A DNA stretch of 32,967 nt from Spirochaetia bacterium (GCA_026002025.1 BOAU01000014.1:1-32967); one strand, 5' to 3'. Counted from the first letter of the stretch, positions 16,033 through 23,739 are shown. The notes: generated from the sequence alone by a model not told the origin. Made by a program: numbers and translations.

Positions 16033-16959
16033 CTACCAAAGGCTGGTTTTTGCTGCCCTGCGGGAAATGAAATTGGCGGCAATCAGAAGGATAAAATTAA
16101 TTCCGTTATTGAAAATGCCCACCGCCGCGCTGTAACTGAACTGGCCTTTCTGAATACCATTTTTGTAAATAAAAGTAGAGATAAGTTCACTGGTTTCCAT
16201 ATTGATGGGATTTTGCATGAGGTATGCTTTTTCAAATCCCAGCTCCATAATACTGCCAATACGCAGGATAAATAATATGATGATTGTCGGTAAAATACAG
16301 GGCAGGGATATATGGATGATCTTCTGTAAACGGGATGCCCCATCAATAACGGCCGCTTCATACAAAGCAGGATCAATAGCGGAGAGCGCCGCGATATAAA
16401 TAACCGAATTAAATCCCATCATCTGCCATACGGTGGAAAAAACATAGAGGGGTCTGAAATATTCCGCCTTTGCCATATAATCCACCGGTACGGCGCCAAA
16501 GAGGCCCCCGATTTTATTGAAAAGCCCATATTCGGTATTGGAAAACAGCCCCAGCATACTCACCACTACCACCAGGGACAGAAAATGCGGTATGTAGGTT
16601 ACATTCTGAAGCAGTTTTTGAAAACGCTTAAACCTGATTTCATTAATAACCAGGGCTAAAACAATGGGCATGGGAAAACCTATCACCATTTGGAAAAGGC
16701 TCAAAAACAAAGTGTTCCGGATCAGTTCCCAAAAGTAGAAGGAATTAAAAAACTGTTTAAAATAAACCAGACCAACCCAGGGGCTCCTCAAAATACCCGC
16801 ACTTGGGTTAAAGCGGCGAAAGGCGATCTGTACTCCATAAATGGGCACATATTGAAACAGGATATACCAGGCCAATGGAATGGCAAAAATTACCAGCAGA
16901 TCCCACCGGCCCCGCATACCTTTTAACTTGTTCCCCAATGAACATTTCACCTTTGCCAT
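16033..16959 (-). CDS. Sugar ABC transporter permease (LplB-like), sulfoglycan operon
   Basis: The 308-aa LplB-side CUT1 permease has an N-terminal basic segment (KLKGMRGRWD) that leads into the first span (LLVIFAIPLAWYILFQYVPIYG), a pattern specific to LplB-type permeases. Further spans and the EAA loop YEAAVIDGASRL...SLP (200-220) follow. The start is 3 nt after the stop of the solute-binding protein gene, with only a weak GGAAA upstream, so it is probably translated by coupling to that gene. Its stop codon TAG is part of the ribosome-binding region of the next permease. No ATPase gene is present nearby. Confidence 0.9.
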   Translation of the reverse strand: MAKVKCSLGNKLKGMRGRWDLLVIFAIPLAWYILFQYVPIYGVQIAFRRFNPSAGILRSPWVGLVYFKQFFNSFYFWELIRNTLFLSLFQMVIGFPMPIVLALVINEIRFKRFQKLLQNVTYIPHFLSLVVVVSMLGLFSNTEYGLFNKIGGLFGAVPVDYMAKAEYFRPLYVFSTVWQMMGFNSVIYIAALSAIDPALYEAAVIDGASRLQKIIHISLPCILPTIIILFILRIGSIMELGFEKAYLMQNPINMETSELISTFIYKNGIQKGQFSYSAAVGIFNNGINFILLIAANFISRRAAKTSLW

Positions 16960-16962
16960 GTT

Positions 16963-18549
16963 TTATTTCCGCAGAGCGTCAAAGGCCCTTTGATAGATAG
17001 CTTCCAGTTCTGGCAGACCTATCCTCTCCAGGGTTCTGCAGTATTCATCCCATTTTTCAAAACCCCATTCACCGATGATGAACTTGGTCACCGATTCATC
17101 CCGATATTTATCAAGATCCTGGGTTATGGCGTTTACCCGATCCATATCCGTTTCATTCAAGGTTGGTTTATTGTAAATGACCTTGGGACGATAGGGCGCA
17201 AGCTCCGCAGAAATCTTTTTGGTCAAATCGCTGGCCACAATGCCATCGGTCTGGTTGGTTATCATCTGCGGACCTCCCCCTCCGGGGACCAGGTTGATCT
17301 TGCCCAGGGCGGTCATAAACCCTTCGGGGCTGTTGATGATGTCATTGTTGATCCGGGGCATGCCGCTGCCGTCACGGGTAAAGGTTTCCCCTTCCACCCC
17401 ATAGCGGTAGAATACCGAACCTTCCGCGGAATAGAGGTAATCCACCCAGCGCAGGGCCGCTTCCGGATTCTTACAAGTACTGCTCACGGCAAAGGCGCCG
17501 ACAGCAAGGACGCCGTTATTGGCATCCGCCCAGAGTTGATCCCCATAGGGACCTTTCAGTGGGGGATACCCAATAAACTGATCCTCCACATTAATGAATA
17601 CATCCGAATAGGGCATATAAAAGGCGCCGAACAGAGCATTGGACAAATTACTTCTCCATTCAGGCCGGCTGTCTGCTTTGTAATAGTTCTGCCAGAGAAG
17701 CTTATTCGCATAAAGATCATGGAGGAAAGTAAGATATTCCTTAAAAGCATTATCCGCGATCCAGTAATGAAGTTTGCCGTTCTTGATATTGATGGTATCC
17801 TTCATCTGATGATCCAGTCCCCAGGAGCCGCCCAACACATAAATTGATGAAATCTCCCGAATGCCCAGGGGGATCTCATCGGCCTTACCATTTTTATTCG
17901 GGTCCCTGTCCCTAAAGGCGATCAATACATCCCGAAGTTCTTGGGGAGTGGTGGGAACTTTTTTCCCCACAGCGTCGAGCCAGCCCTTGTTGATCCACTG
18001 CTTAAATCCCATGCTCCCGGTATCGCTGAAATCCAGTTCCGGCAGCACGTAGATATGCCCATCGGAGGCAGTTACCGCCATGCGGACCGCCTCGTTTTCC
18101 TTGAGGATTTTATTGATATTCGGCGCCCATTTTTCCAGATAGGGGTCCAGGGCCAAAAGCTGCTTGCTGCCCGCGCCGTACATGGAGAACTGAATCGGAC
18201 TGATCCCCGCCCGGATAAAAACATCCGGCAGCTCATTGGAAGCAAAAAGGAGATTCTTCTTTTCTTCAAACCCCTGAGCAGGAACTTCCTGCAGATCCAG
18301 ATCAATATTGGTTAATTCGGCATATTTTTTAAAGAAGTACATATCCGACCACTTGGCCTGATTCTGGTCACGGGAACCAAATACCGTCAGGGTGAGTTTT
18401 TCGTCCACAATGGGGAACCCCGCAGGCTTAACCGCTTGAGCCGGCTGTCCCCCGGATTTTCCCTGATTCTGCTGGCCTCCGCCGCCGAATAAGGCTGTAG
18501 GTAACATAAGAACCGCAACCATAAACCCGAAAATCTTTGAACTTTTCAT
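16963..18549 (-). CDS. Extracellular sugar-binding protein of the sulfoglycan ABC operon
   Basis: The 528-aa family 1 solute-binding protein is of the large LplA type. AGGAGG lies 6 nt upstream of the ATG. Residues 1-22 form a signal peptide (KSSK, then a hydrophobic core ending LPTALFGGGG), but there is no cysteine where a lipobox would end. The protein is therefore likely exported as a soluble or signal-anchored protein, unlike the lipoprotein at 9233. The first cysteine comes much later, in SSTCKNPEAALRW. A DPNKNGKADEIP segment (a calcium-binding-like loop seen in LplA/AlgQ-type proteins) lies near the middle. AlgQ-type relatives bind acidic oligosaccharides. Together with the downstream sulfatase this suggests an anionic, sulfated ligand, which remains an inference. 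Confidence 0.87.
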   Translation of the reverse strand: MKSSKIFGFMVAVLMLPTALFGGGGQQNQGKSGGQPAQAVKPAGFPIVDEKLTLTVFGSRDQNQAKWSDMYFFKKYAELTNIDLDLQEVPAQGFEEKKNLLFASNELPDVFIRAGISPIQFSMYGAGSKQLLALDPYLEKWAPNINKILKENEAVRMAVTASDGHIYVLPELDFSDTGSMGFKQWINKGWLDAVGKKVPTTPQELRDVLIAFRDRDPNKNGKADEIPLGIREISSIYVLGGSWGLDHQMKDTINIKNGKLHYWIADNAFKEYLTFLHDLYANKLLWQNYYKADSRPEWRSNLSNALFGAFYMPYSDVFINVEDQFIGYPPLKGPYGDQLWADANNGVLAVGAFAVSSTCKNPEAALRWVDYLYSAEGSVFYRYGVEGETFTRDGSGMPRINNDIINSPEGFMTALGKINLVPGGGGPQMITNQTDGIVASDLTKKISAELAPYRPKVIYNKPTLNETDMDRVNAITQDLDKYRDESVTKFIIGEWGFEKWDEYCRTLERIGLPELEAIYQRAFDALRK

Positions 18550-18572
18550 TTTCTGCCTCCTGTAATTTTTAT

Positions 18573-18593
18573 AACCTATTAATTTTATAGGTT
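18573..18593. promoter_or_regulatory. Inverted repeat in the leader of the sulfoglycan operon
   Basis: AACCTAT (18573-18579) and ATAGGTT (18587-18593) form a perfect 7-bp inverted repeat with a 7-nt AT-only loop. It lies 24 nt upstream of the binding-protein ATG, in the transcribed leader. It may be an operator half-site pair or an mRNA hairpin. Confidence 0.4.
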
Positions 18594-18642
18594 TTATTTG
18601 CTTATTTCCAATTACTCCTTTTTGCCAAGCTGTTCAAATTTA

Positions 18643-18659
18643 CTACAATTATTTTGTAG
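18643..18659. promoter_or_regulatory. Operator-like palindrome, copy 1 (SBP side)
   Basis: CTACAA-TTATT-TTGTAG is a perfect 6-bp inverted repeat. It sits just after the expected start point of the minus-strand promoter at 18670-18697. A 17-bp sequence matching at 13 positions lies at 18781-18797 next to the divergent promoter. The ArsR-type regulator at 20619 is the natural candidate binder. Confidence 0.5.
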
Positions 18660-18669
18660 CTTTTTAAAG

Positions 18670-18697
18670 ATTAACACCTATTAGTCGGCTCTGTCAA
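18670..18697 (-). promoter_or_regulatory. Putative promoter of the sulfoglycan operon
   Basis: On the minus strand TTGACA (18697-18692), a 16-bp spacer and GTTAAT (18675-18670). The expected start near 18663 leaves a leader of about 110 nt, which contains the inverted repeats at 18643-18659 and 18573-18593. Confidence 0.5.
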
Positions 18698-18740
18698 CAA
18701 CTATTTTTAAAAAATTCACCTAATTTTACCGCTTCTTTTC

Positions 18741-18769
18741 TTGACGAACCCCAAAAGTAAGGCTATTAT
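18741..18769 (+). promoter_or_regulatory. Putative promoter of the GH2/regulator operon
   Basis: TTGACG (18741-18746), a 17-bp spacer and TATTAT (18764-18769). The predicted start near 18776 is directly followed by the operator-like repeat at 18781-18797, so a bound repressor there would block transcription. Confidence 0.65.
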
Positions 18770-18780
18770 ACTAATGTTAG

Positions 18781-18797
18781 CTACATTCTTTTTGTAC
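18781..18797. promoter_or_regulatory. Operator-like sequence, copy 2 (GH2 side)
   Basis: CTACATTCTTTTTGTAC has outer TACA/TGTA arms and matches copy 1 (18643-18659) at 13 of 17 positions. Like copy 1 it lies immediately downstream of a predicted transcription start, so both divergent promoters carry the element in the same relative place. Confidence 0.5.
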
Positions 18798-18811
18798 TTA
18801 TGAGGTGATTT

Positions 18812-20611
18812 ATGAAAGCGTACCAGCCCAACTACCCCCGGCCCCAGTTTGTGCGGGATAAAGATTCCTGGGAGAACCTGAACGGGGAATGGGATTTTGC
18901 CTTTGACGATAAGAAAGCGGGCCTGCGGGAACAGTGGTTCAACGCCTTCCCCCCGGCGCGGAAGATACTGGTCCCCTTTACCTGCGAAACCCCTGCCGGC
19001 GGCATCGGGGATGTAACGCGGCACGATGTGGTATGGTACCGCCGGGACATCACCGTAGACCCGGAACGGCTGCGGAGCGGGCGGGTGGTCATTCACTTTG
19101 AGGGGAGTGATTACCACACCGGCCTCTGGGTGAACGGAAACTTTGCGGGCAGCCACGACGGGGCCTACGCCCGTTTTTCCTTTGATATCACCCATTTGAT
19201 TAAGGCAGGCCTTAACAGTATTACTGTCAGGGTGGAAGACAGCTTTGATATAGCCCAGCCACGGGGGAAGCAGCGCTGGCAGGACGAGAATTTCGGCTGC
19301 TGGTACATCCAGACCACGGGAATATGGAAAACCGTCTGGCTTGAATTCCTGCCGGAGGAACATATTGTTTCCGTAAAGATGACCCCCCTCTATACGGAGG
19401 GAAAGCTTGCCATTGAATGTACGGTTCCGCAGGAAGTTTGTTACCCCGGCATGGAACTGGAAGCCTCGGTGACTTACAAGGGCATTGCCATTTCCACTGT
19501 TACCACGGCGCTTACCCAAAAAAACATTACCATAACAATGGATGTAAAATCCAATAAGGTTTCCCCCTGGGGCATACTCTCCTGGTCGCCGGAAAACCCC
19601 CACCTGTATGATATCAGCTTTGAACTGATCCGTGACCTGAAAACCATTGACCGGGTTGAATCCTATTTCGGCATGCGGGAGATCCGCATCGACGGCTCCC
19701 GTATACTCCTCAACGGGGAGCCCCTGTACCAAAGGCTCATCCTGGATCAGGGCTACTGGAAGGACACCCACCTGACGCCCCCGGACGAACAGGCCTTAAT
19801 TACGGATATCGAAAAAATCCAGGCCCTGGGCTACAACGGGGTGCGGAAACATCAGAAAACAGAGGATGAAAAATTTCTCTACTGGTGCGATGTAAAGGGC
19901 CTTCTGGTCTGGAGCGAAATGGCCGCGGCCTACGAATTTAGCGATACTGCGGTAAGTAACTTTACCCGTGAGTGGATGGAGATCCTACAGCAAAACTACA
20001 ACCACCCGGCGATCATTACCTGGACCCCCTTTAATGAATCCTGGGGTGTGCCGCGGATTAAGACCGATGTAAGTCAGCAGCGTTTTACCGAGGCGATCTA
20101 TTACCTTACCAAGTCTTATGACAAATACCGCCCGGTAATCGTTAACGACGGCTGGGAACATACCATATCGGATATCATCACCCTCCACGATTATGAAGAG
20201 AAGGATGAAGATTTTCTGGAACGGTATCAGGATCATCTTGCGGATATCCTTGACAACGAGCTTCCCCACAATAAAGACAAGACCGCCTTTGCGGATGGTT
20301 TTTCTTACCGGGGCCAGCCGGTGATATTGAGCGAATTCGGGGGCATCGCCTTTAACAACGAAAAAACAGGATGGGGCTACGGCAACAAGGTCAATTCCGC
20401 CGAAGACTTTATCAAACGTTTTGAGTCAATCACCATGGCGATTAAAAAAATAGCGGACATTTGCGGTTATTGTTACACCCAGGTAAGCGATGTTCAGCAG
20501 GAGATCAACGGCCTCATGGACATGGACCGCAATTTCAAGATCAAGCCGGAAATTATCAAAGAGATCAACGAGCGGAAGGCAAGCAACCTGTACCAGTTAA
20601 TCCGCAGATAG
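18812..20611 (+). CDS. Glycoside hydrolase family 2 (beta-galactosidase/beta-glucuronidase type)
   Basis: The 599-aa protein has the GH2 architecture: a sugar-binding jelly roll (~15-180), an immunoglobulin-like domain (~185-285) and a TIM barrel (~290-590). The acid/base glutamate is E409 in WTPFNESWG and the nucleophile is E508 in VILSEFGG. It is short for LacZ but normal for the compact GH2 group. There is no signal peptide, so it acts in the cytoplasm on imported beta-glycosides. The substrate could be a beta-galactoside, beta-glucuronide or other; family-level motifs do not decide it. GAGGTG precedes the ATG at 18812. The divergent operon encodes the importer and sulfatase, and the regulator gene follows after 7 nt, so this is the glycosidase of a sulfated-glycan locus. 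A GTATTAC palindrome lies in the jelly-roll coding region. Confidence 0.9.
   Translation: MKAYQPNYPRPQFVRDKDSWENLNGEWDFAFDDKKAGLREQWFNAFPPARKILVPFTCETPAGGIGDVTRHDVVWYRRDITVDPERLRSGRVVIHFEGSDYHTGLWVNGNFAGSHDGAYARFSFDITHLIKAGLNSITVRVEDSFDIAQPRGKQRWQDENFGCWYIQTTGIWKTVWLEFLPEEHIVSVKMTPLYTEGKLAIECTVPQEVCYPGMELEASVTYKGIAISTVTTALTQKNITITMDVKSNKVSPWGILSWSPENPHLYDISFELIRDLKTIDRVESYFGMREIRIDGSRILLNGEPLYQRLILDQGYWKDTHLTPPDEQALITDIEKIQALGYNGVRKHQKTEDEKFLYWCDVKGLLVWSEMAAAYEFSDTAVSNFTREWMEILQQNYNHPAIITWTPFNESWGVPRIKTDVSQQRFTEAIYYLTKSYDKYRPVIVNDGWEHTISDIITLHDYEEKDEDFLERYQDHLADILDNELPHNKDKTAFADGFSYRGQPVILSEFGGIAFNNEKTGWGYGNKVNSAEDFIKRFESITMAIKKIADICGYCYTQVSDVQQEINGLMDMDRNFKIKPEIIKEINERKASNLYQLIRR
19215..19227. 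repeat. GTATTAC palindrome in the GH2 gene
   Basis: ACAGTA-T-TACTGT is a perfect 6+1+6 palindrome encoding residues ~135-139 of the GH2 protein (LNSITV). Confidence 0.8.
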
Positions 20612-20618
20612 GATATCG

Positions 20619-21551
20619 ATGAAAAACCGGATAAACCTGGACCTCAACCGGCGCGAAGAATCGGCAACGGTTTTCAGGGCACTGTCCTCGCCCATCCGCC
20701 TGGAAATTCTCAAACTCCTGCTGGAGACACCCTTAAACATCAGCGATGTGGCGGAACGCTGTTCCCTGCCCCTTTCAACGGCGGCCCTGCATGTCCGGGT
20801 ACTTGAGGAAGCGGGGCTGATCTTTATTCAGGAAAAGCCGGGGCTCCGGGGGGCGCAAAAAATATGCGCTGTCCTGGCGGAAGATATTTACCTCAATCTG
20901 TATAACCGGAAAAAGGACACGGCTGCGGTACGGGAGCACAAGTACAGCATGCCCCTGGGAAACTATTTTAACTGTTCCGTTACCACCCCCTGCGGCATAG
21001 CGGGGAGGAGAAATTTTATCGGCATAGAGGATTCGGCCAATGCCTTTTACAGCCCCAACCGCATCCATGCCCAGCTGGTCTGGTTTAACTCGGGGTTTCT
21101 GGAATACCGTTTCTCCAACCATTCCCTGAAATCAGGGGAATTACTGGAACTGATCTTTTCTTTTGAAGCCTGTTCGGAAGCGGCGGGTTACAACAACGAC
21201 TGGCCCAGCGACATTACCATCTGGATAAATTCCGAAGAGGTTTACACCTTCCGCAGCGCCGGCGATTACGGCGACAAACGGGGCCTGTACAATCCTTCCT
21301 GGTGGCCCGAAACGTCTTCCCAATACGGAGACCTGCACCGGCTGGAAATAAATTCCCAGGGCTGTTTTGGGGACAGCAGAAAAACTTCGGATTTGAATAT
21401 CAAAACCCTCGGCCTGACCGAAGGGGAATACGTCTCCTTTAAAATAGGGGTTAAGGAAGACGCGGAATATATGGGGGGCATTAATATCTTCGGGGAACAC
21501 TTCGGCAATTATCCCCAGAACATCGAGATGATCATGAAGTTGCAAAAGTAA
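20619..21551 (+). CDS. ArsR-type winged-helix regulator with C-terminal beta-sandwich-like domain
   Basis: The 310-aa protein starts with an ArsR-type winged helix-turn-helix (~10-95): FRALSSPIRLEILKLLLETPLNISDVAERCSLPLST and so on, with the recognition helix near SLPLSTAALHVRVLEEAG. ArsR metal-binding cysteines are not evident. The remaining ~200 residues are not a known metal sensor. They are rich in aromatic, Asn and Gly residues (YNNDWPSDITIWINSEEV, YNPSWWPETSSQYG, GINIFGEHFGNYPQNI), which suggests a sandwich fold that could bind a sugar. Regulators of this build occur beside glycosidase genes in Firmicutes and spirochaetes; ligands are not known to me. It lies 7 nt after the GH2 stop, so it is co-transcribed, and it probably controls the divergent promoters at 18670-18769. 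The Shine-Dalgarno is weak (AGGAT), consistent with translational coupling. Confidence 0.78.
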   Translation: MKNRINLDLNRREESATVFRALSSPIRLEILKLLLETPLNISDVAERCSLPLSTAALHVRVLEEAGLIFIQEKPGLRGAQKICAVLAEDIYLNLYNRKKDTAAVREHKYSMPLGNYFNCSVTTPCGIAGRRNFIGIEDSANAFYSPNRIHAQLVWFNSGFLEYRFSNHSLKSGELLELIFSFEACSEAAGYNNDWPSDITIWINSEEVYTFRSAGDYGDKRGLYNPSWWPETSSQYGDLHRLEINSQGCFGDSRKTSDLNIKTLGLTEGEYVSFKIGVKEDAEYMGGINIFGEHFGNYPQNIEMIMKLQK

Positions 21552-21558
21552 AGCCCCG

Positions 21559-21569
21559 CAGTATTACTG
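21559..21569. repeat. GTATTAC palindrome between convergent genes
   Basis: CAGTA-T-TACTG lies in the 18-bp gap between the regulator stop (21551) and the SulP stop (21570). It is the only intergenic copy of this palindrome family in the window. It could help termination, but the stem is short. Confidence 0.7.
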
Positions 21570-23276
21570 TTATTCCCCCGCCTGCCCCAGCGCATCGTCC
21601 AAAGTGTCCAGCACGTTTTCTTTTCCTATCTCATTGATAAAGCCCGCCTTCTCAAGGGCCTTCTCCGGCTGTTTCCGGATCTCGCAGAGGATGAGCCGAA
21701 TCTTGCCCCGGCGGCATTGGGTTAAAAGGGATTCCAGGGCGGTGATCCCCGTGGAGTCAATGGCCGGGACATCCTGCATGCGCAGGATAAAGGCTTTGGG
21801 ATTTTTCCGCAGGCCGCGAAGCACCTGCTGCAGGGTATCCGCCACGCCGAAGAAAAAGGGGCCGTTGATACTGAACACTTCAATATCTTTTTGATAGAGG
21901 GCCTTAATCGAATTTGCCGCAACCCCATGGTTCTCAATATCCCCGTATGCAAGTTCCGCAATGAGGTCGTCGTTTTCTGATTTGATGGTCCCCATTTCCA
22001 CCATGCGCCGCAGGAAAAGGAAGATAGCAAGCACCACTCCCACTTCAACGGCAAAAGTAAGATCAAATGCGATGGTCAATACAAAGGTGGTGATGAGAAC
22101 GATGGCATCACTTTTTGGCGCGGTACGGATGATGCGGATGAAGCGGGGGACATTGCTCATGTCCCAGGAAACCACCATCAGCACTGCGGAAAGGCTTGCC
22201 AGGGGAATGGCGGAAGCCGCAGGGGCAAGCAGCAAAATGAACAATACCAACGTAACCGCATGAACGATCCCTGCTATGGGGCTTGCTGCACCGGATTTGA
22301 TATTGGTGGCGGTGCGGGCGATGGCGCCGGTTGCGGGGATACCGCCGAAGATCGCCGAAGCGATGTTGCCGATTCCCTGGGCGATAAGCTCTGTGTTCGA
22401 GTTATGCCGGTCCCCGGTCATGCCGTCCGCCACTACCGCGGAGAGGAGCGATTCTATTGCCGCAAGCAGGGCGATGGTAAAGGCGTCGGGGAACACATCC
22501 CGCACCACGTCCCAACTGATGGGGGGGATGTGGGGCCGCGGCAGGCTTGCGGGTATGCCGCCGAAACGGCTCCCGATACTTTCCACCGGCAGAGCAAAAG
22601 CAAAGCACACCAGGGTAAGAACCAGCACCCCGACCGCCGCGCCGGGAATGCGGGGAATAAAGCGTCGTATCAAAATGATGATCGCCATGGCGCCGAAACC
22701 TACGGCAACCGTCGCAGGATCGATGGTTCCAATGGCGCCGAAGTATTCACCCCACTCGGCAAAGAAACCAGGGGAACTTTTCGCTATATCTAATCCCAGA
22801 AAATCCTTCACCTGTTGGGAAAAGATCAGCACCCCGATGCCGGTGGTAAAACCCGTGGTGACCGGATAGGGGATGTACTTGATGAAGCGGCCCAGCCCAC
22901 TTGCGCCCATGGCGATGAGCATGAGCCCCGCCAGCACCGTGGCGGCGATGAGCCCCGCCATGCCGTGCTTTGTGATCACCCCGTAGATGATGACCACAAA
23001 GGCCCCGGTGGGCCCGCCGATCTGGAACCTGCTGCCCCCAAAGGCGCTGATGCAGAAGCCGGCGATGATGGCGGTGTACAGCCCCTGGGCCGGGGTCCCC
23101 CCCGCAGCAATACTAAAGGCCATTGCCAGGGGTAGGGCCACAATCCCCACGATAAGCCCCGCCAGCATATCCTTACCAAAGGAATTCCACGAGTAGCCCT
23201 TCCCTTCACCCTTTTCAAAAAGCTCAAAAGTCCGGGGAATAAAGTCCCGAAGGGAGACCAAGTTGAATGATGCCAT
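21570..23276 (-). CDS. SulP-family anion transporter with STAS domain
   Basis: The 568-aa inner-membrane protein belongs to the SulP/SLC26 family, which moves sulfate, bicarbonate or other anions. The N-terminal SulP signature is clear (YSWNSFGKDMLAGLIVGIVALPLAMAFSIAAGGTPAQGLYTAI), followed by about ten to twelve membrane segments. A cytoplasmic STAS domain follows at ~455-560, with the DSTG loop at 507-510. The ATG at 23276 keeps the conserved pre-membrane segment and is preferred over the internal ATG at MLAGL. However, no Shine-Dalgarno precedes it, and a TATATA box ends 8 nt before the ATG. It converges with the ArsR-type regulator gene. Next to a sulfatase locus, sulfate is an attractive substrate, but no residue seen here proves specificity. 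Confidence 0.9.
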   Translation of the reverse strand: MASFNLVSLRDFIPRTFELFEKGEGKGYSWNSFGKDMLAGLIVGIVALPLAMAFSIAAGGTPAQGLYTAIIAGFCISAFGGSRFQIGGPTGAFVVIIYGVITKHGMAGLIAATVLAGLMLIAMGASGLGRFIKYIPYPVTTGFTTGIGVLIFSQQVKDFLGLDIAKSSPGFFAEWGEYFGAIGTIDPATVAVGFGAMAIIILIRRFIPRIPGAAVGVLVLTLVCFAFALPVESIGSRFGGIPASLPRPHIPPISWDVVRDVFPDAFTIALLAAIESLLSAVVADGMTGDRHNSNTELIAQGIGNIASAIFGGIPATGAIARTATNIKSGAASPIAGIVHAVTLVLFILLLAPAASAIPLASLSAVLMVVSWDMSNVPRFIRIIRTAPKSDAIVLITTFVLTIAFDLTFAVEVGVVLAIFLFLRRMVEMGTIKSENDDLIAELAYGDIENHGVAANSIKALYQKDIEVFSINGPFFFGVADTLQQVLRGLRKNPKAFILRMQDVPAIDSTGITALESLLTQCRRGKIRLILCEIRKQPEKALEKAGFINEIGKENVLDTLDDALGQAGE

Positions 23277-23283
23277 TGGGGAA

Positions 23284-23312
23284 GTATATAGGATTTGCTA
23301 TGTCAATGCTAG
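23284..23312 (+). repeat. 29-bp direct repeat, left copy
   Basis: Starts GTATATAGGATTTGC and ends GTCAATGCTAG; identical over all 29 bases to 23979-24007, with different bases on both flanks. It lies 7 bp upstream of the SulP start. Confidence 0.95.
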
Positions 23313-23322
23313 TATTCCGGCT

Positions 23323-23724
23323 TCAACCGACATGAAGATATTCTTTTAATCCCTGCTGTAAAATCTGTGAAAACGGAGCATTTGCTTTTTCTGCCTTATC
23401 GTTCAACCACCCAGGAATTGACAAGGTTTTTTTTACTGCACGGGTTTCTGTCTGCCGCCGATATTCGTCAGTATCAGCGACAACCAAACTGACACATTGC
23501 CCGAAAGATTTACAGCGTTTTGCAATATCAGCCTGATCGGATGCCTTTGGTATGACCTCTTTTTTGTTTTCAGCATCCCATAGCCACATTTCAATAGCAT
23601 CCTGTGCCATATAGATAGCCTCTGCAAGGCTGGCTCCATAGGTATGTAACCCGGGTAAATCGGGGACACTCACCAAAATATTTCCATCTTCAGGCGTAAA
23701 AATGGCAGGATAAACATATTTCAT
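23323..23724 (-). CDS. hicB: HicB-type antitoxin
   Basis: The 133-aa protein has the HicB partial RNase-H fold at the N-terminus (YPAIFTPEDGNILVSVPDLPGLHTYG, then AEAIYMAQDAIEMWL). A C-terminal ribbon-helix-helix-like segment follows (KTLSIPGWLNDKAEKANAPFSQILQQGLKEYL). The first part neutralises the HicA mRNA-cleaving toxin. The second should bind the operator in the hicA promoter and repress the pair. AAGGAG lies 6 nt before the ATG, and the gene begins 15 nt after the hicA stop. The gene order toxin then antitoxin is the common one for this family. The whole module lies between two 29-bp direct repeats. Confidence 0.88.
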   Translation of the reverse strand: MKYVYPAIFTPEDGNILVSVPDLPGLHTYGASLAEAIYMAQDAIEMWLWDAENKKEVIPKASDQADIAKRCKSFGQCVSLVVADTDEYRRQTETRAVKKTLSIPGWLNDKAEKANAPFSQILQQGLKEYLHVG

Positions 23725-23739
23725 AATAAGCTCCTTATA

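Noticed and set aside
16022..16039. Longer permease start at TTG 16039
   Set aside because: The AGGAGG needed to start at ATG 16021 would be inside the coding region, and the upstream TTG has no ribosome-binding site.
18716..19771. 351-codon minus-strand frame opposite the GH2 gene
   Set aside because: The plus-strand GH2 protein has all catalytic motifs over the same bases, and the antisense product has none.
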